A DNA stretch of 64,000 nucleotides from Alphaproteobacteria bacterium (GCA_025210155.1 JAOASE010000006.1:1-64000); one strand, 5' to 3'; counted from the stretch's first letter, positions 44,616 to 53,622 are shown. Notes: generated from the sequence alone by a model not told the origin. Numbers and translations are program-made.

Positions 44616-45365
44616 ATGGATAAAAAATCAAATAATAAGAAAAAGTATACTCCAAAGAATTTTCAAAAAATGGATAAAACTAAAATGCTTTCTGGTGCTG
44701 TTTTAGTTTTATTTTTAACGTCTTCTGTACTTGGATATAAGTTATATAATGTTTCTTCTAATGAGATTGAAGTTACAGAGTGCTCTGGTGATTGCTTGGA
44801 TAAACAATTAGAAGGCAAAAGATCTTTTGATGAAAAATCTCAAAGAAAGAATTCTTTTCTAGAACAAAAAGAAAGAATGCATAAGAAAGTGGCTCCTCAT
44901 AGAGATTTTCATAGAAATGCTTTTGAAGAACTTTACGATGAAATGGAAAGAAACTTTGATGATATGGCCGGAAGTTTTGAAAGGTTTGCTGATAGATTTG
45001 AAGATGAATTTGTAGAACCTTTCGAAAAAGTTCAAGAGAGAAATAGATTTCTAAGAAGAAACTTTTCTATGAAAGATGATGCTGATAGCATAACTTATGT
45101 TGTGAGATTAAATGAAATTAACAAAGATATGGTCGATCTTTCAATAAAAAATGGTGTTCTAGTTATAAATGTAGAAAAGAAAATTGATGATGTTAAAAAA
45201 GACGAAGACTCTTACTCTAGAAGAGCTAGTTTTAATTCATATCATAAGGAGTTCTTACTACCTCAAAATGTAGATACTAAATCTGCTAGTGCTGTAATTG
45301 AAAATGATGAACTTAGAATATCTTTTAAAAAGAAAGTTAAAGATAAAAAAATTGAGATAAAATAA
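44616..45365 (+). CDS. Membrane-anchored Hsp20/alpha-crystallin-like protein
   Basis: 249 residues. A Lys-rich head, one membrane helix (about 27-45, LSGAVLVLFLTSSVLGYKLY), two cysteines (CSGDC) just after it, a Glu/Arg/Phe-rich helical region (about 75-150), and an alpha-crystallin domain: VRLNEINKDMVDLSIKNGVLVINVEK...FNSYHKEFLLPQNVDTKSASAVIENDELRISFKKK. sHsps are usually cytosolic; this one would face the periplasm. GGAGG precedes the ATG. Function as a periplasmic holdase is inference. Confidence 0.75.
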   Translation: MDKKSNNKKKYTPKNFQKMDKTKMLSGAVLVLFLTSSVLGYKLYNVSSNEIEVTECSGDCLDKQLEGKRSFDEKSQRKNSFLEQKERMHKKVAPHRDFHRNAFEELYDEMERNFDDMAGSFERFADRFEDEFVEPFEKVQERNRFLRRNFSMKDDADSITYVVRLNEINKDMVDLSIKNGVLVINVEKKIDDVKKDEDSYSRRASFNSYHKEFLLPQNVDTKSASAVIENDELRISFKKKVKDKKIEIK

Positions 45366-45386
45366 GAACATTATCTTAAGTAATTT

Positions 45387-45421
45387 AAATATAGTCTTCT
45401 TAAACGGAGGCTATATTTTTT
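45387..45421 (+). terminator. Terminator after the Hsp20-like gene
   Basis: AAATATAGTCTTC pairs with GGAGGCTATATTT (some G-U) followed by a T run. Confidence 0.7.
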
Positions 45422-45503
45422 ACGTAAGTATTACCTTGAGTTTATTCTTGTTTTTTGAAAAGTTATAATTTATAATTGCTTAAATAAACGTTCAATTATA
45501 TAC

Positions 45504-45519
45504 AAGGAGAATTGTTATA
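45504..45519 (+). promoter_or_regulatory. Ribosome binding site and ATA start codon of infC
   Basis: AAGGAGA (45504-45510), then ATTGTT, then ATA (45517-45519). ATA has normal spacing; ATT at 45511 is also in frame but touches the Shine-Dalgarno. No ATG, GTG or TTG occurs in a sensible place. Confidence 0.7.
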
Positions 45520-46068
45520 AATACTTTTAATAGAAATCCTAAACAAAGAGATTTAGGGCCAAGAAGAAACGAACAAATTAGAGTTCCTTCTGTTCAAGTT
45601 ATTGATAATAACGGTCAAAACTTAGGTGTTATACCTACTAAGCAAGCGTTAGATCTTGCTAAAGAAGCTGGATTAGATTTATTAGAAATTAATCCTAATT
45701 CTGAGACTCCAATTTGCAAAATTATGGATTATGGCAAGTGGAAATATGAAGAGAAGAAAAGAAAGAACGAAAATAAAAAGAAAACTAAAATTGTAGAAAC
45801 TAAAGAATTACAATTTAGACCAAATATTGAAAAACATGACTTTGATACAAAAGTTAAAAGAGCTGTTAAATTCCTAGGTAAAGGAGATAAAGTGAAAGTT
45901 TCTCTTAGATTTAAAGGAAGAGAATTTGCTCATAAAGAAGAGGCTCAAAAAATATTTGATAACATCTTAGAAGAGTTAGGTGATTTAGCAACTTTAGATG
46001 TTAAACCAAAGTTTGAAGGAAGACAAATGATGATGATTTTAGCTCCAGGCGAAACATCTAAGGACTAA
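45517..46068 (+). CDS. infC: Translation initiation factor IF-3 with a rare ATA start
   Basis: 183 residues. N-terminal GPRRNEQIRVPSVQVIDNNGQNLGVIPTKQALDLAKEAGLDLLEINP...CKIMDYGKW (ribosome-binding N domain) and C-terminal KFLGKGDKVKVSLRFKGREFAHKEEAQKIF. IF-3 discriminates against non-canonical start codons; E. coli infC starts with AUU and is thereby autoregulated. Here the homology extends about 70 codons upstream of the first ATG (45724). The best start is ATA 45517. It lies apart from rpmI-rplT, unlike the usual infC-rpmI-rplT order. Confidence 0.9.
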   Translation: MNTFNRNPKQRDLGPRRNEQIRVPSVQVIDNNGQNLGVIPTKQALDLAKEAGLDLLEINPNSETPICKIMDYGKWKYEEKKRKNENKKKTKIVETKELQFRPNIEKHDFDTKVKRAVKFLGKGDKVKVSLRFKGREFAHKEEAQKIFDNILEELGDLATLDVKPKFEGRQMMMILAPGETSKD

Positions 46069-46093
46069 TATCTTTCTTGTAAATGAATATTAA

Positions 46094-46122
46094 AAATAGG
46101 TTATTAATTTAACCTATTTTTT
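46094..46122. terminator. Bidirectional terminator between infC and queH
   Basis: AAATAGGTTA pairs with TAACCTATTT around TTAATT; T-rich on both strands. Confidence 0.8.
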
Positions 46123-46825
46123 ATTTTAGTAAATCATCTATTTCTTTTTTTGTAAGAGGATTTATATCTTCTATTGTTTTTTCGATGTTGAAATCTTTTA
46201 TCTGCTTCTCTTCTGAAACTTTCTTTTCTGTTCTATGGGAAAAAGGACAGCCACAATAATCTTGTTCATATATATTTAAGTCTTTTATCAATTCAGCTTT
46301 TCTAATTTGTCCGCCTGACTTTTTCCAGTTTATATCCCAGTAATCTAAACTAAAGTCTTTAGCGATTCTATTACCTATTTCGTTAACCTGAGATAGATCT
46401 TTCCATCTAGATGTTGCTAACGTAGAGCTTACTACTTTAAAACCATTCCTTTGAGCATATTCGAATGTTTTTCTTAATCTCATAGAGAAACACTTTTCAC
46501 ATCTCTTACCTCTTTCTGGTTCGTTTTCTAGCCCTTTTATTTCTTCTAACCATTTATCTGCTTCATATTCTAAATCTATAAATGGGAAGCCATATTTAAT
46601 AGCAAGTTTTCTATTTTCTCTTAATCTCTTATTATATTCTTGTTCTGGAAAAATGTTGGGATTATAAAAAAGTATTGTAGTGTTTATGTTGTTTTTAGCT
46701 AATCTCTCTATAACTTCGCATGAACATGGAGCACAACAAGTCAGCAAAACTAGTTGTTTTTGTTCAAATGGAAATTCTAGAGGTATGTTTAATAAATCTG
46801 CCATAATAAACCTTTTACTTTTCAT
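46121..46825 (-). CDS. queH: Epoxyqueuosine reductase QueH
   Basis: 234 residues. CC near residue 30 (LTCCAPCS), C-x-x-C in RGKRCEKCFSMRL, and the C-terminal DYCGCPFS supply the cluster ligands typical of QueH (DUF208). It makes queuosine from epoxyqueuosine in the tRNA wobble base, independent of cobalamin. The rest of the queuosine pathway is not in the window. Confidence 0.88.
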   Translation of the reverse strand: MKSKRFIMADLLNIPLEFPFEQKQLVLLTCCAPCSCEVIERLAKNNINTTILFYNPNIFPEQEYNKRLRENRKLAIKYGFPFIDLEYEADKWLEEIKGLENEPERGKRCEKCFSMRLRKTFEYAQRNGFKVVSSTLATSRWKDLSQVNEIGNRIAKDFSLDYWDINWKKSGGQIRKAELIKDLNIYEQDYCGCPFSHRTEKKVSEEKQIKDFNIEKTIEDINPLTKKEIDDLLK

Positions 46826-46880
46826 CTATTGTTGCTATAATACATCATATATCGTTATTAATAAAAATGGAAGAGGAAAA

Positions 46881-48035
46881 ATGAAGTTAAAAAATATATC
46901 TATAGGATCTTTTTTAATTGCTTGTGTATCTCTAAATACTAGTACTTCACATGCTTTAGATTTTAGTTATAATACATCTACTACAGCTATGATTGTTAGT
47001 AGAGATCAAGATAGAGAAAGTGATAGTCTTTCTGAAGGAGCTAGATTTTATGGTAGCTTTTCATTAGCTCAAAAACTATCTAAACAAACAAAATTAGGAT
47101 TTACTGCTGTTTTAGATTCTGATTATAACTACAGCTACTTAGATAGAAATCAAGATTTTTTAAAAGAAGCTTATGCTTTCTTAGAATTTAATTCTTCAAG
47201 ATTAGAACTTGGTAAAGTTAAAGATATAGCTGCGAAGATGATGGTATCTGCACCTGATGTTGGTTTGATGGGGGTTGATAGATCTATGGCTTATAAATTC
47301 ATATATCCAACACCTGGATTTACTATGATAGATAGCATTGCATCTGACTTTGGTGAAGAAAAGATGGGTATCAATTATATCTATAAAATGGATAATGATT
47401 TTAAAGTTGGATTTAACTTTTCAACTGGTGATAGAGAATTTAATAAAGAAGATGAATTCTATTCTAGAGAAGATGATTTTGGAAGTTCTTTCTCTTTATC
47501 TTTGAAGAAAGATTCTTTCTATTCAAACGCATTTCAAACATCAGTTTTTGCAGCAATTTTATATGCTGACGACACAAACATAGATGGATATTCTAAAGCC
47601 TCTGGAAGAACAGAAGTAAGTGCAGGAACAAATATAAATTATCATAATTTAGTTCTTGGTGCTGGCGTTAGATTGATAGATGAAAACTCTCCTGAAAACA
47701 TTTCTTATGAAGGTAATGCTTACAATTATGGTTTAGCTTATTCATTTGGACCATGGGAAGCTAGTTTCTCAGTTCATGAATCTGAAGCTGAGGGACTTGT
47801 TTCAAATAAAAGAAATGACGAAAGTAAATTAGAAATGCTTTCATTTAACTACAAGCTTAATAAGAGAACTACTCTTTCAACATCTTTTGGAAAAGTAGAA
47901 TATAAGGATGAAACTGGGGATTCTAATGAGGGGGATCTTGTATCTTTCGGATTTAGAATTAATCTTAGAGATACTATTAATGTAATGGATAGTGTTACTG
48001 AATCTAGTGTTTGGAATGATTCTCCAAACTATTAA
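46881..48035 (+). CDS. Outer-membrane beta-barrel (porin-like) protein
   Basis: 384 residues from ATG 46881, which follows AAGAGGAAAA. Signal peptide ends about residue 24 (NTSTSHA). The mature part is a run of amphipathic beta strands with short turns (FSYNTSTTAMIVSR, FSLSLKKDSF, GLAYSFGPWEASFSVHESEA, LSFNYKLNKRTTLSTSFGKVEY), with FGFRI near the end. It resembles gram-negative porins (porin_4 type); the substrate is unknown. Divergent from queH. Confidence 0.78.
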   Translation: MKLKNISIGSFLIACVSLNTSTSHALDFSYNTSTTAMIVSRDQDRESDSLSEGARFYGSFSLAQKLSKQTKLGFTAVLDSDYNYSYLDRNQDFLKEAYAFLEFNSSRLELGKVKDIAAKMMVSAPDVGLMGVDRSMAYKFIYPTPGFTMIDSIASDFGEEKMGINYIYKMDNDFKVGFNFSTGDREFNKEDEFYSREDDFGSSFSLSLKKDSFYSNAFQTSVFAAILYADDTNIDGYSKASGRTEVSAGTNINYHNLVLGAGVRLIDENSPENISYEGNAYNYGLAYSFGPWEASFSVHESEAEGLVSNKRNDESKLEMLSFNYKLNKRTTLSTSFGKVEYKDETGDSNEGDLVSFGFRINLRDTINVMDSVTESSVWNDSPNY

Positions 48036-48058
48036 TGAATAATATATGGAGTTAGGTG

Positions 48059-48967
48059 TTATTCGATGTCGAAATCATCTAATTCCATATCATCAAAATC
48101 ACTGTCTAAATCTTCTCCAAAATTATCAGAATCAAGAACTAACTCTCCAACAGGAATATCGTTTATATCTGCTATTCTACCTCTCATAATATATTCTTTG
48201 AATGTTATATAAGAATCTAGTGAAGTTCTTTCAACCGTTTCTATTAACTCAATTCTATCAGAATAATATAAAAAGTTTTTAACACCCCAAAAAGCCATTT
48301 GAGTAGCACTTCTTTTAGCTCTGCTTGGTATCCAATGCTTCCATGCTGAATTTAAAGGATCTATAAAGATATCTATTACTCCACCAACAGCTTCTCTAGT
48401 GCTCATATGACCTACCAATGGTAAATATATATTATATCCAGCTGGAACTCCCCATACGGCCAATGTTTGCCCCATATCTTCCTCATCTCTTTCCCAACCT
48501 AAAACTTCATCTCCAAAATCATAAAGCCCTGCTATTCCGACAGTAGAATTAAGTCCAAATCTAACCGTACCTTTGAATCCATTTTCTAAATCAAATTGTA
48601 GGAAATTATGAAGAACATATAATGGCTCCAATAAATTTTCGAAAAAGTTTAATAAACCTTCATGAGCAGTTTCATTTCTCATACTATTATACCAATTAGC
48701 TAACGGCCCAAGTATATTTCTTGAAAAACTCATATTTAATTTATGAATTCTTCTATTAAAATCTTCATCTAAGTCTTTTATGTTTATTAACTCTGTCTCT
48801 ATTAAATTAACATTGTATATTTTTTCATCATTTTCTATCACAGATATATCTGATCTTTTAGCTAATTCCGAATTACTAGCTAAAGCTATATTTTTTGAAA
48901 AAGGATTTGCTAAAAATAGAAAAAAGCAAATGACAAGTAATAAAATTTTGTGTATAATAATTCTCAT
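48059..48967 (-). CDS. mlaA: MlaA (VacJ)-family outer-membrane lipid transport protein without a lipobox
   Basis: 302 residues. NRRIHKLNMSFSRNILGPLANWYN, RFGLNSTVGIAGLYDFGDEVLG, DMGQTLAVWGVPAGYNIYLPLVG and IDIFIDPLN are MlaA signatures. MlaA removes misplaced phospholipids from the outer leaflet. The N-terminus is a signal peptide (about 1-30) without a lipobox Cys, so it may be a soluble or helix-anchored variant. The C-terminus is very acidic (about 18 Asp/Glu in the last 40 residues). Confidence 0.88.
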   Translation of the reverse strand: MRIIIHKILLLVICFFLFLANPFSKNIALASNSELAKRSDISVIENDEKIYNVNLIETELINIKDLDEDFNRRIHKLNMSFSRNILGPLANWYNSMRNETAHEGLLNFFENLLEPLYVLHNFLQFDLENGFKGTVRFGLNSTVGIAGLYDFGDEVLGWERDEEDMGQTLAVWGVPAGYNIYLPLVGHMSTREAVGGVIDIFIDPLNSAWKHWIPSRAKRSATQMAFWGVKNFLYYSDRIELIETVERTSLDSYITFKEYIMRGRIADINDIPVGELVLDSDNFGEDLDSDFDDMELDDFDIE

Positions 48968-49021
48968 AATGATTATATTGTAATAGCAATTATATAAAAT
49001 TAAAAGAGAAAAGTTTTTAAG

Positions 49022-49744
49022 ATGACATTAGATGAATTTGTTAAAAATAATACTAATATTATATCTCTTAATGTATATTTCGAAGCATTAAGTGAGGATG
49101 ATATTATTAATATTTGTAATTTAGCTAAGAATAATAAGTTTAAAAACATATCTACTACTGAGAGATTTATTGATGCTATTTGGAAAAATACCGAAAAGGA
49201 AAACATATCTAACAGCGTTATACTAGACAACTTTGACAATGACTTTTCCAATGAAGAACTTTTTAAAAATATTAAAAATCTTTGTGCTAAGGGTGTTAGT
49301 TCTATCGAGTATATACCTCAGAAAGACATTTCTATTGAAGAGCTTGATAAGAGTATTGAGATGATGGCTAAAGCCAAGTTTAAAAGAGTTAGTCTATTCG
49401 TTGTATTAGAAAACCATTTATTTGAAAATAATAAACATATCAAAAATATAATTGAGAGTATCATTCTAAATAAAAATGTTGCTGGAATTAAAATTTCTTC
49501 TGGATCTAAAAACGAAAATGCAGATTCTTTTATGTTTAATATAGCTATAGATGTTTTGAACTCATCTGAGAGATTTGATTTTAAGATTGATACATCTTTA
49601 AACATATATGATTCCGGAAAATTCCTTGAGGCTGACAATGTTCAGAGACTAGCAAACCTAGTTTTGGGCGATGAATGGGCTGAAAATAATTTAATAATAA
49701 GTTTTAGTTATGATTTATTTAAGAGAGATATTATAAGTTTATAA
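49022..49744 (+). CDS. DeoC-like TIM-barrel protein (divergent)
   Basis: 240 residues. The sequence VAGIKISSGSKNENAD matches the KTSTG loop of deoxyribose-phosphate aldolase, keeping the Schiff-base Lys, and total length and helix-strand spacing fit the class I aldolase barrel. The usual Asp-containing strand reads SIEYIPQ, so the catalytic Asp is not obvious. Activity is uncertain; treat as DeoC-like only. Convergent with pheT across a terminator. Confidence 0.5.
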   Translation: MTLDEFVKNNTNIISLNVYFEALSEDDIINICNLAKNNKFKNISTTERFIDAIWKNTEKENISNSVILDNFDNDFSNEELFKNIKNLCAKGVSSIEYIPQKDISIEELDKSIEMMAKAKFKRVSLFVVLENHLFENNKHIKNIIESIILNKNVAGIKISSGSKNENADSFMFNIAIDVLNSSERFDFKIDTSLNIYDSGKFLEADNVQRLANLVLGDEWAENNLIISFSYDLFKRDIISL

Positions 49745-49748
49745 AAAT

Positions 49749-49775
49749 AACCCCCTTAATTAATAAGAGGGTTTT
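49749..49775. terminator. Bidirectional terminator before pheT
   Basis: AACCCCCTTA pairs with TAAGAGGGTT; T-rich on both sides. Confidence 0.75.
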
Positions 49776-49792
49776 ACTTTATATTAAATAGA

Positions 49793-52213
49793 TTATTTAT
49801 CTCTAAGTTCTCCATTTAACGTTTTCTTAACTGAGTTTGATATAGTTTCTATTAACAATGCGATATCTTTATCTGTTAAAGTTTTTTCACCCTGGTCTAT
49901 TTCTACTGAAAGAGCTATAGATTTTTTACCTTCTAGATTTTCTCCTTCGTAAACATCGAAGATGTTAACATTAGAAATTAGATTTCTATCCGTTTTATAT
50001 ACTTCCTTAATTAAATCTCCAGCTTTTGTATCTTTATCTAGTATAAAAGCAAGATCTTTATAAAGAGGTTGTAAGTCTGATTTTTTCAACAGCGCCTTTT
50101 GAGTTTGCTTTTTAGCTTTTGGGGAAGGAACTTCATTTAAGTATAGTTCAAAGGCAAAAAGATTATTTCTTTTTATTCCAAATGCTTTCAACATATTTGG
50201 ATGAAGTTGTCCAAAAGTTGCTATAACTTTTTTACCTAAAAGCACAGATGCACCTCTGTAGTTATGAGCCCAAACAGGAACAAAACTTTCATCTTGAGAT
50301 ATAGTTAATTTCTCTTCTTTTAAACCTATCTCTTTTAATAAAGAAAGAAGGTCATTTTTAATGTCATAAATATTAACTTCTCTACTTTCTCCATTCCAAG
50401 ATTTTTCGAAATTTAATCCTGATCTAATACCTGCTATATTTTTACTTTGCTCTTCAGGATTTCCTTCTCCATAGAAAACTTCTCCAACTTCAAAGAACGA
50501 TAAATTTTTATATCCTTTTGCAAGGTTATGAGATAATGCTGAAACTATATTTGGTAATAAAGATTCTCTCATAACGTTGTATTCTGATATAATTGGATTG
50601 TTAATTTTTATATTAGAATTACATCCAAATAATTTACCTTTTTCATCGTTAGCAAACTCCCAAGAGATTATTTCTGTTAATCCTCTTGATGCTAAAACTC
50701 TTCTTAATTTTGCTTCCCTTTTATTTGCTAGAGGAATTGAACAAGAAATAGAATCTTTTTTCTCTGGAGTAACTAAAGGAATTTTATCGTAACCATATAT
50801 TCTGATTATTTCTTCCGTAATGTCATGAGCTTCATGAAGATCTCCTCTATGGGAAGGTGTTGTAACTTTCAATTTATTTCCATTATCAGATACTTCACAA
50901 CCTAGACCTTTAAGAATTCTAATCATTTCTTCTTTAGGACAATCTATTCCAATAAGAGTTTTAAAATCAGAAATTGGATATGTAATTTCAAATACGTTTT
51001 TAGGTTCTTTTCCAACTATGTTTAAAGTTGAAATTTCCCCACCACAAACTTCTTGAATAAGTTTTGCGGCTTTCTTAATTCCCATTATAGTAGACGCAGG
51101 ATCTATAAATCTTTCGAACCTATATTTAGCATCTGAATTAACTTTTAATCTAGCTGCTGTTTGTCTGATTTTGATAGGATCAAATAATGCAGATTCCAAG
51201 ATAACATCTGTTGTTTCTTCTGTACATCCACTTTCATACCCACCCATAATTCCGGCAATAGAAACTAATGATTCTGCATCTGAAATAGTTATGTCATTTT
51301 CTTTAACCTCGTACTCATTATCATCTAAAGCTTTTAATTTTCCAGTCGAATCCGTAGAAATTGTTAATTCTGACCCTGAAATTTTCTTAGCATCAAACAC
51401 ATGTAGAGGTCGAGCCATATCAAAGCAAATATAATTAGTAATATCAACTAAAGCAGATTTAGGATTTATTCCAACAGCTTCCAATCTATCTTTTAACCAC
51501 TGAGGAGATTCACAATTTTTAATACCTTTAATATAGTAAGTTGCGAACATAGGACAAGCATCTGAATTTTTAATTTTCACATTGATAGGATTTGCAAAAG
51601 TTTCTTTGATTTCAGTTAAAGTTTCAGCTTCTTTTTTTATAGTTCCTAGACCCGCAGATTGAAGGTCATATGCTATACCTCTAACACCTAAATAGTCCGC
51701 TCTATTCGGAGTTATCTCTCCATCATATATAGTGTCTATTCCAAACATTTTTTCTAAAACTGGAACTGCTGATTCACCAGCTTCACATTTTATATCTGAT
51801 GGAATATCTATAATACCATTATGATCAGATCCAACTTTTAATTCTCTACATGAACACATCATACCTTGAGATTCTTCTCCACGGATTTTTGCTGGAGCAA
51901 ATTTCCATCCGCTTTCTGGAATTATATTTCCCGGTCTTGCGAGAATTCCCTTTAAACCTTTTCTAACATTTGGAGCCCCACAAACTATGTTAAGAGTCTT
52001 CGTTCCATCATTAACTTTTAACAAATTTAATTTGTCTGCGTTTGGATGTTTTTCAACTGATAAAATTTCACCAACTATAAAATCTTTTAAAGCTTCTGCA
52101 GGATTTTCTATTTCTTCTATTTCCAATCCTATCATAGTTAGTTTATCTGCAATTTCTTCTGGTGCTGCAGTTGTATCTAGATAATCTTTTAACCAATTGT
52201 GTGTCCACTTCAT
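49793..52213 (-). CDS. pheT: Phenylalanyl-tRNA synthetase beta chain
   Basis: 806 residues, normal length. N-terminal tRNA-binding OB fold (KDFIVGEILSVEKHPNADKLNLLKVNDG), B3/B4 editing region (VDITNYICFDMARPLHVFDAKKISG), B5 (SDFKTLIGIDCPKEEMIRILKGLGCEV), the catalytic-like core and a C-terminal ferredoxin-fold anticodon domain (YKDLAFILDKDTKAGDL...LTDKDI). Pairs with PheS as alpha2beta2. A small Smr gene separates it from pheS. Confidence 0.95.
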   Translation of the reverse strand: MKWTHNWLKDYLDTTAAPEEIADKLTMIGLEIEEIENPAEALKDFIVGEILSVEKHPNADKLNLLKVNDGTKTLNIVCGAPNVRKGLKGILARPGNIIPESGWKFAPAKIRGEESQGMMCSCRELKVGSDHNGIIDIPSDIKCEAGESAVPVLEKMFGIDTIYDGEITPNRADYLGVRGIAYDLQSAGLGTIKKEAETLTEIKETFANPINVKIKNSDACPMFATYYIKGIKNCESPQWLKDRLEAVGINPKSALVDITNYICFDMARPLHVFDAKKISGSELTISTDSTGKLKALDDNEYEVKENDITISDAESLVSIAGIMGGYESGCTEETTDVILESALFDPIKIRQTAARLKVNSDAKYRFERFIDPASTIMGIKKAAKLIQEVCGGEISTLNIVGKEPKNVFEITYPISDFKTLIGIDCPKEEMIRILKGLGCEVSDNGNKLKVTTPSHRGDLHEAHDITEEIIRIYGYDKIPLVTPEKKDSISCSIPLANKREAKLRRVLASRGLTEIISWEFANDEKGKLFGCNSNIKINNPIISEYNVMRESLLPNIVSALSHNLAKGYKNLSFFEVGEVFYGEGNPEEQSKNIAGIRSGLNFEKSWNGESREVNIYDIKNDLLSLLKEIGLKEEKLTISQDESFVPVWAHNYRGASVLLGKKVIATFGQLHPNMLKAFGIKRNNLFAFELYLNEVPSPKAKKQTQKALLKKSDLQPLYKDLAFILDKDTKAGDLIKEVYKTDRNLISNVNIFDVYEGENLEGKKSIALSVEIDQGEKTLTDKDIALLIETISNSVKKTLNGELRDK

Positions 52214-52260
52214 TTTATTTTCCTTTTGCTAATCTCTTCAATTTTACACGAAGATTTTTC

Positions 52261-52509
52261 CTATTTATTCTTCTTTAAATATATTATTAAAACGCCTGTA
52301 TTATTTCTATCGAAATCTGTTTTTCGAATATACTCTTCAAATTGCTCTGCTTCTAACCAAAGTGGAAGTTTTTGTTTCAATATTCCACTTTTACCTGTCA
52401 CTATACGAAGAGTTTTTTCTCCATTTATGAAACCGTTTATAACAGCTTTTTTTACTATTGAAAATGCTTCATTTTGAGTTTCTCCATGCAGGTCAATTTC
52501 TTTTTGCAT
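52261..52509 (-). CDS. Small stand-alone Smr-domain protein
   Basis: 82 residues, essentially just an Smr domain: EIDLHGET at the N-terminus (DLHG motif), then LRIVTGKSGILKQKLPLWL (the TGKG-like motif) and GVLIIYLKK. Smr domains nick or bind nucleic acids, as in MutS2 and ribosome-rescue nuclease SmrB. Its ATG abuts the pheS TAA, so it is coupled to pheS and precedes pheT. Ends in TAG. Confidence 0.8.
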   Translation of the reverse strand: MQKEIDLHGETQNEAFSIVKKAVINGFINGEKTLRIVTGKSGILKQKLPLWLEAEQFEEYIRKTDFDRNNTGVLIIYLKKNK

Positions 52510-53538
52510 TTAACTTAATCCATTTTGATTATTAGAATTATCTTCTGGATCGAAGCCGTAATATTCTAACCACTTTGCATCTGTTTCGAAGAATTTTCTT
52601 AAATCTTTAATTCCATATTTAACCATAGCGATTCTATCTATTCCTGTTCCGAATGCAAAGCCACTATATTTAGAACTATCTACTCCAGCATTTTCTAAAA
52701 CTTTAGGATGTGTCATTCCACAGCCTAATAGCTCCATCCAGTCTCCATTATAGAAAACATCTACTTCTACAGATGGTTCTGTGAATGGGAAGTCGTGCTG
52801 TCTTACTCTAATTTGAGGATCATCTATTTCAAAAAATTCTTTTAAGAATGTTTTTAGAACTGATAATAAATCCTGCATAGTAACTTTACCTTTTTCATCT
52901 ATCCAAAGACCTTCTACCTGATGGAACATTGGAACGTGTGTAGCATCGTTATCAACTCTGAAAACTCTACCTGGTGCAAATATTTTAATTGGAGCACCAT
53001 GTTTTAGCATTTCTCTAATTTGAACATTAGATGTTTGAGTTCTTAGTAGATGACCATTACTCAAATAAAAAGTATCTTGCTCTTGTCTTGCTGGGTGATG
53101 AGGTGGTATATTTAATGCCTCGAAATTATACTTATCAAAATCAACATGAGGTCCTTCGGCAAAACTAAATCCTAATGAAGAGAAAATTTCATTTATTTCT
53201 TCTATGACTTTATTTAATGGGTGAAGCTTACCAGATTTTTTAACATCAGGAGATGTTAGAGAAAGATCTAACTTTTCGCTTTTTAACTTTTCATTAAGAA
53301 GAGCTGTTTCTATATCATTTCTTTTTTGATCAAAACTTTCTTGAAGAGCTGTTCTTATTTCATTCATAACTTGTCCAAATTCTTTCTTTTGATCATTTGG
53401 AATAGTTGCCATCTTTTTCATTTCATTAGCAACAGCACCTGATTTACCGAATATTTCTTGCTTAACAGCTTCAAGTTCTTCAGATGTATTAACTAATTTA
53501 ATTTTCTCTATTAATTGATCTTTATTTATTTCTATCAT
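52510..53538 (-). CDS. pheS: Phenylalanyl-tRNA synthetase alpha chain
   Basis: 342 residues. N-terminal coiled-coil (residues 1-90) that binds tRNA, then HPLNKVIEEINEIFSSLGFSFAEGPHVDFDKYNFEALNIPPHHPARQEQDTFYL, motif 2 near APGRVFRVDNDATHVPMFHQVEGL and motif 3 GFAFGTGIDRIAMVKYGI. It has its own promoter after the rplT terminator. Confidence 0.95.
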   Translation of the reverse strand: MIEINKDQLIEKIKLVNTSEELEAVKQEIFGKSGAVANEMKKMATIPNDQKKEFGQVMNEIRTALQESFDQKRNDIETALLNEKLKSEKLDLSLTSPDVKKSGKLHPLNKVIEEINEIFSSLGFSFAEGPHVDFDKYNFEALNIPPHHPARQEQDTFYLSNGHLLRTQTSNVQIREMLKHGAPIKIFAPGRVFRVDNDATHVPMFHQVEGLWIDEKGKVTMQDLLSVLKTFLKEFFEIDDPQIRVRQHDFPFTEPSVEVDVFYNGDWMELLGCGMTHPKVLENAGVDSSKYSGFAFGTGIDRIAMVKYGIKDLRKFFETDAKWLEYYGFDPEDNSNNQNGLS

Positions 53539-53562
53539 TTGCTCTTCCTTTGCTTTCCTTTT

Positions 53563-53590
53563 ATTATAAAGCTTTTGGATTATTTTTCAA
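53563..53590 (-). promoter_or_regulatory. pheS promoter
   Basis: Minus strand TTGAAA (53585-53590), 16-nt spacer, TATAAT (53563-53568), just after the terminator of rplT. Confidence 0.75.
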
Positions 53591-53593
53591 ATC

Positions 53594-53622
53594 AAAAAAA
53601 GGTTGCTCCAATTGGGGCAACC
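53594..53622 (-). terminator. Terminator between rplT and pheS
   Basis: GGTTGCTCC/GGGGCAACC stem (53601-53622) with loop AATT; on the minus strand seven T follow. Confidence 0.85.

Noticed and set aside
46680-46880. N-terminal extension of the porin-like gene
   Set aside because: It overlaps divergent queH, and the ATG at 46881 follows a ribosome site and begins a signal peptide.
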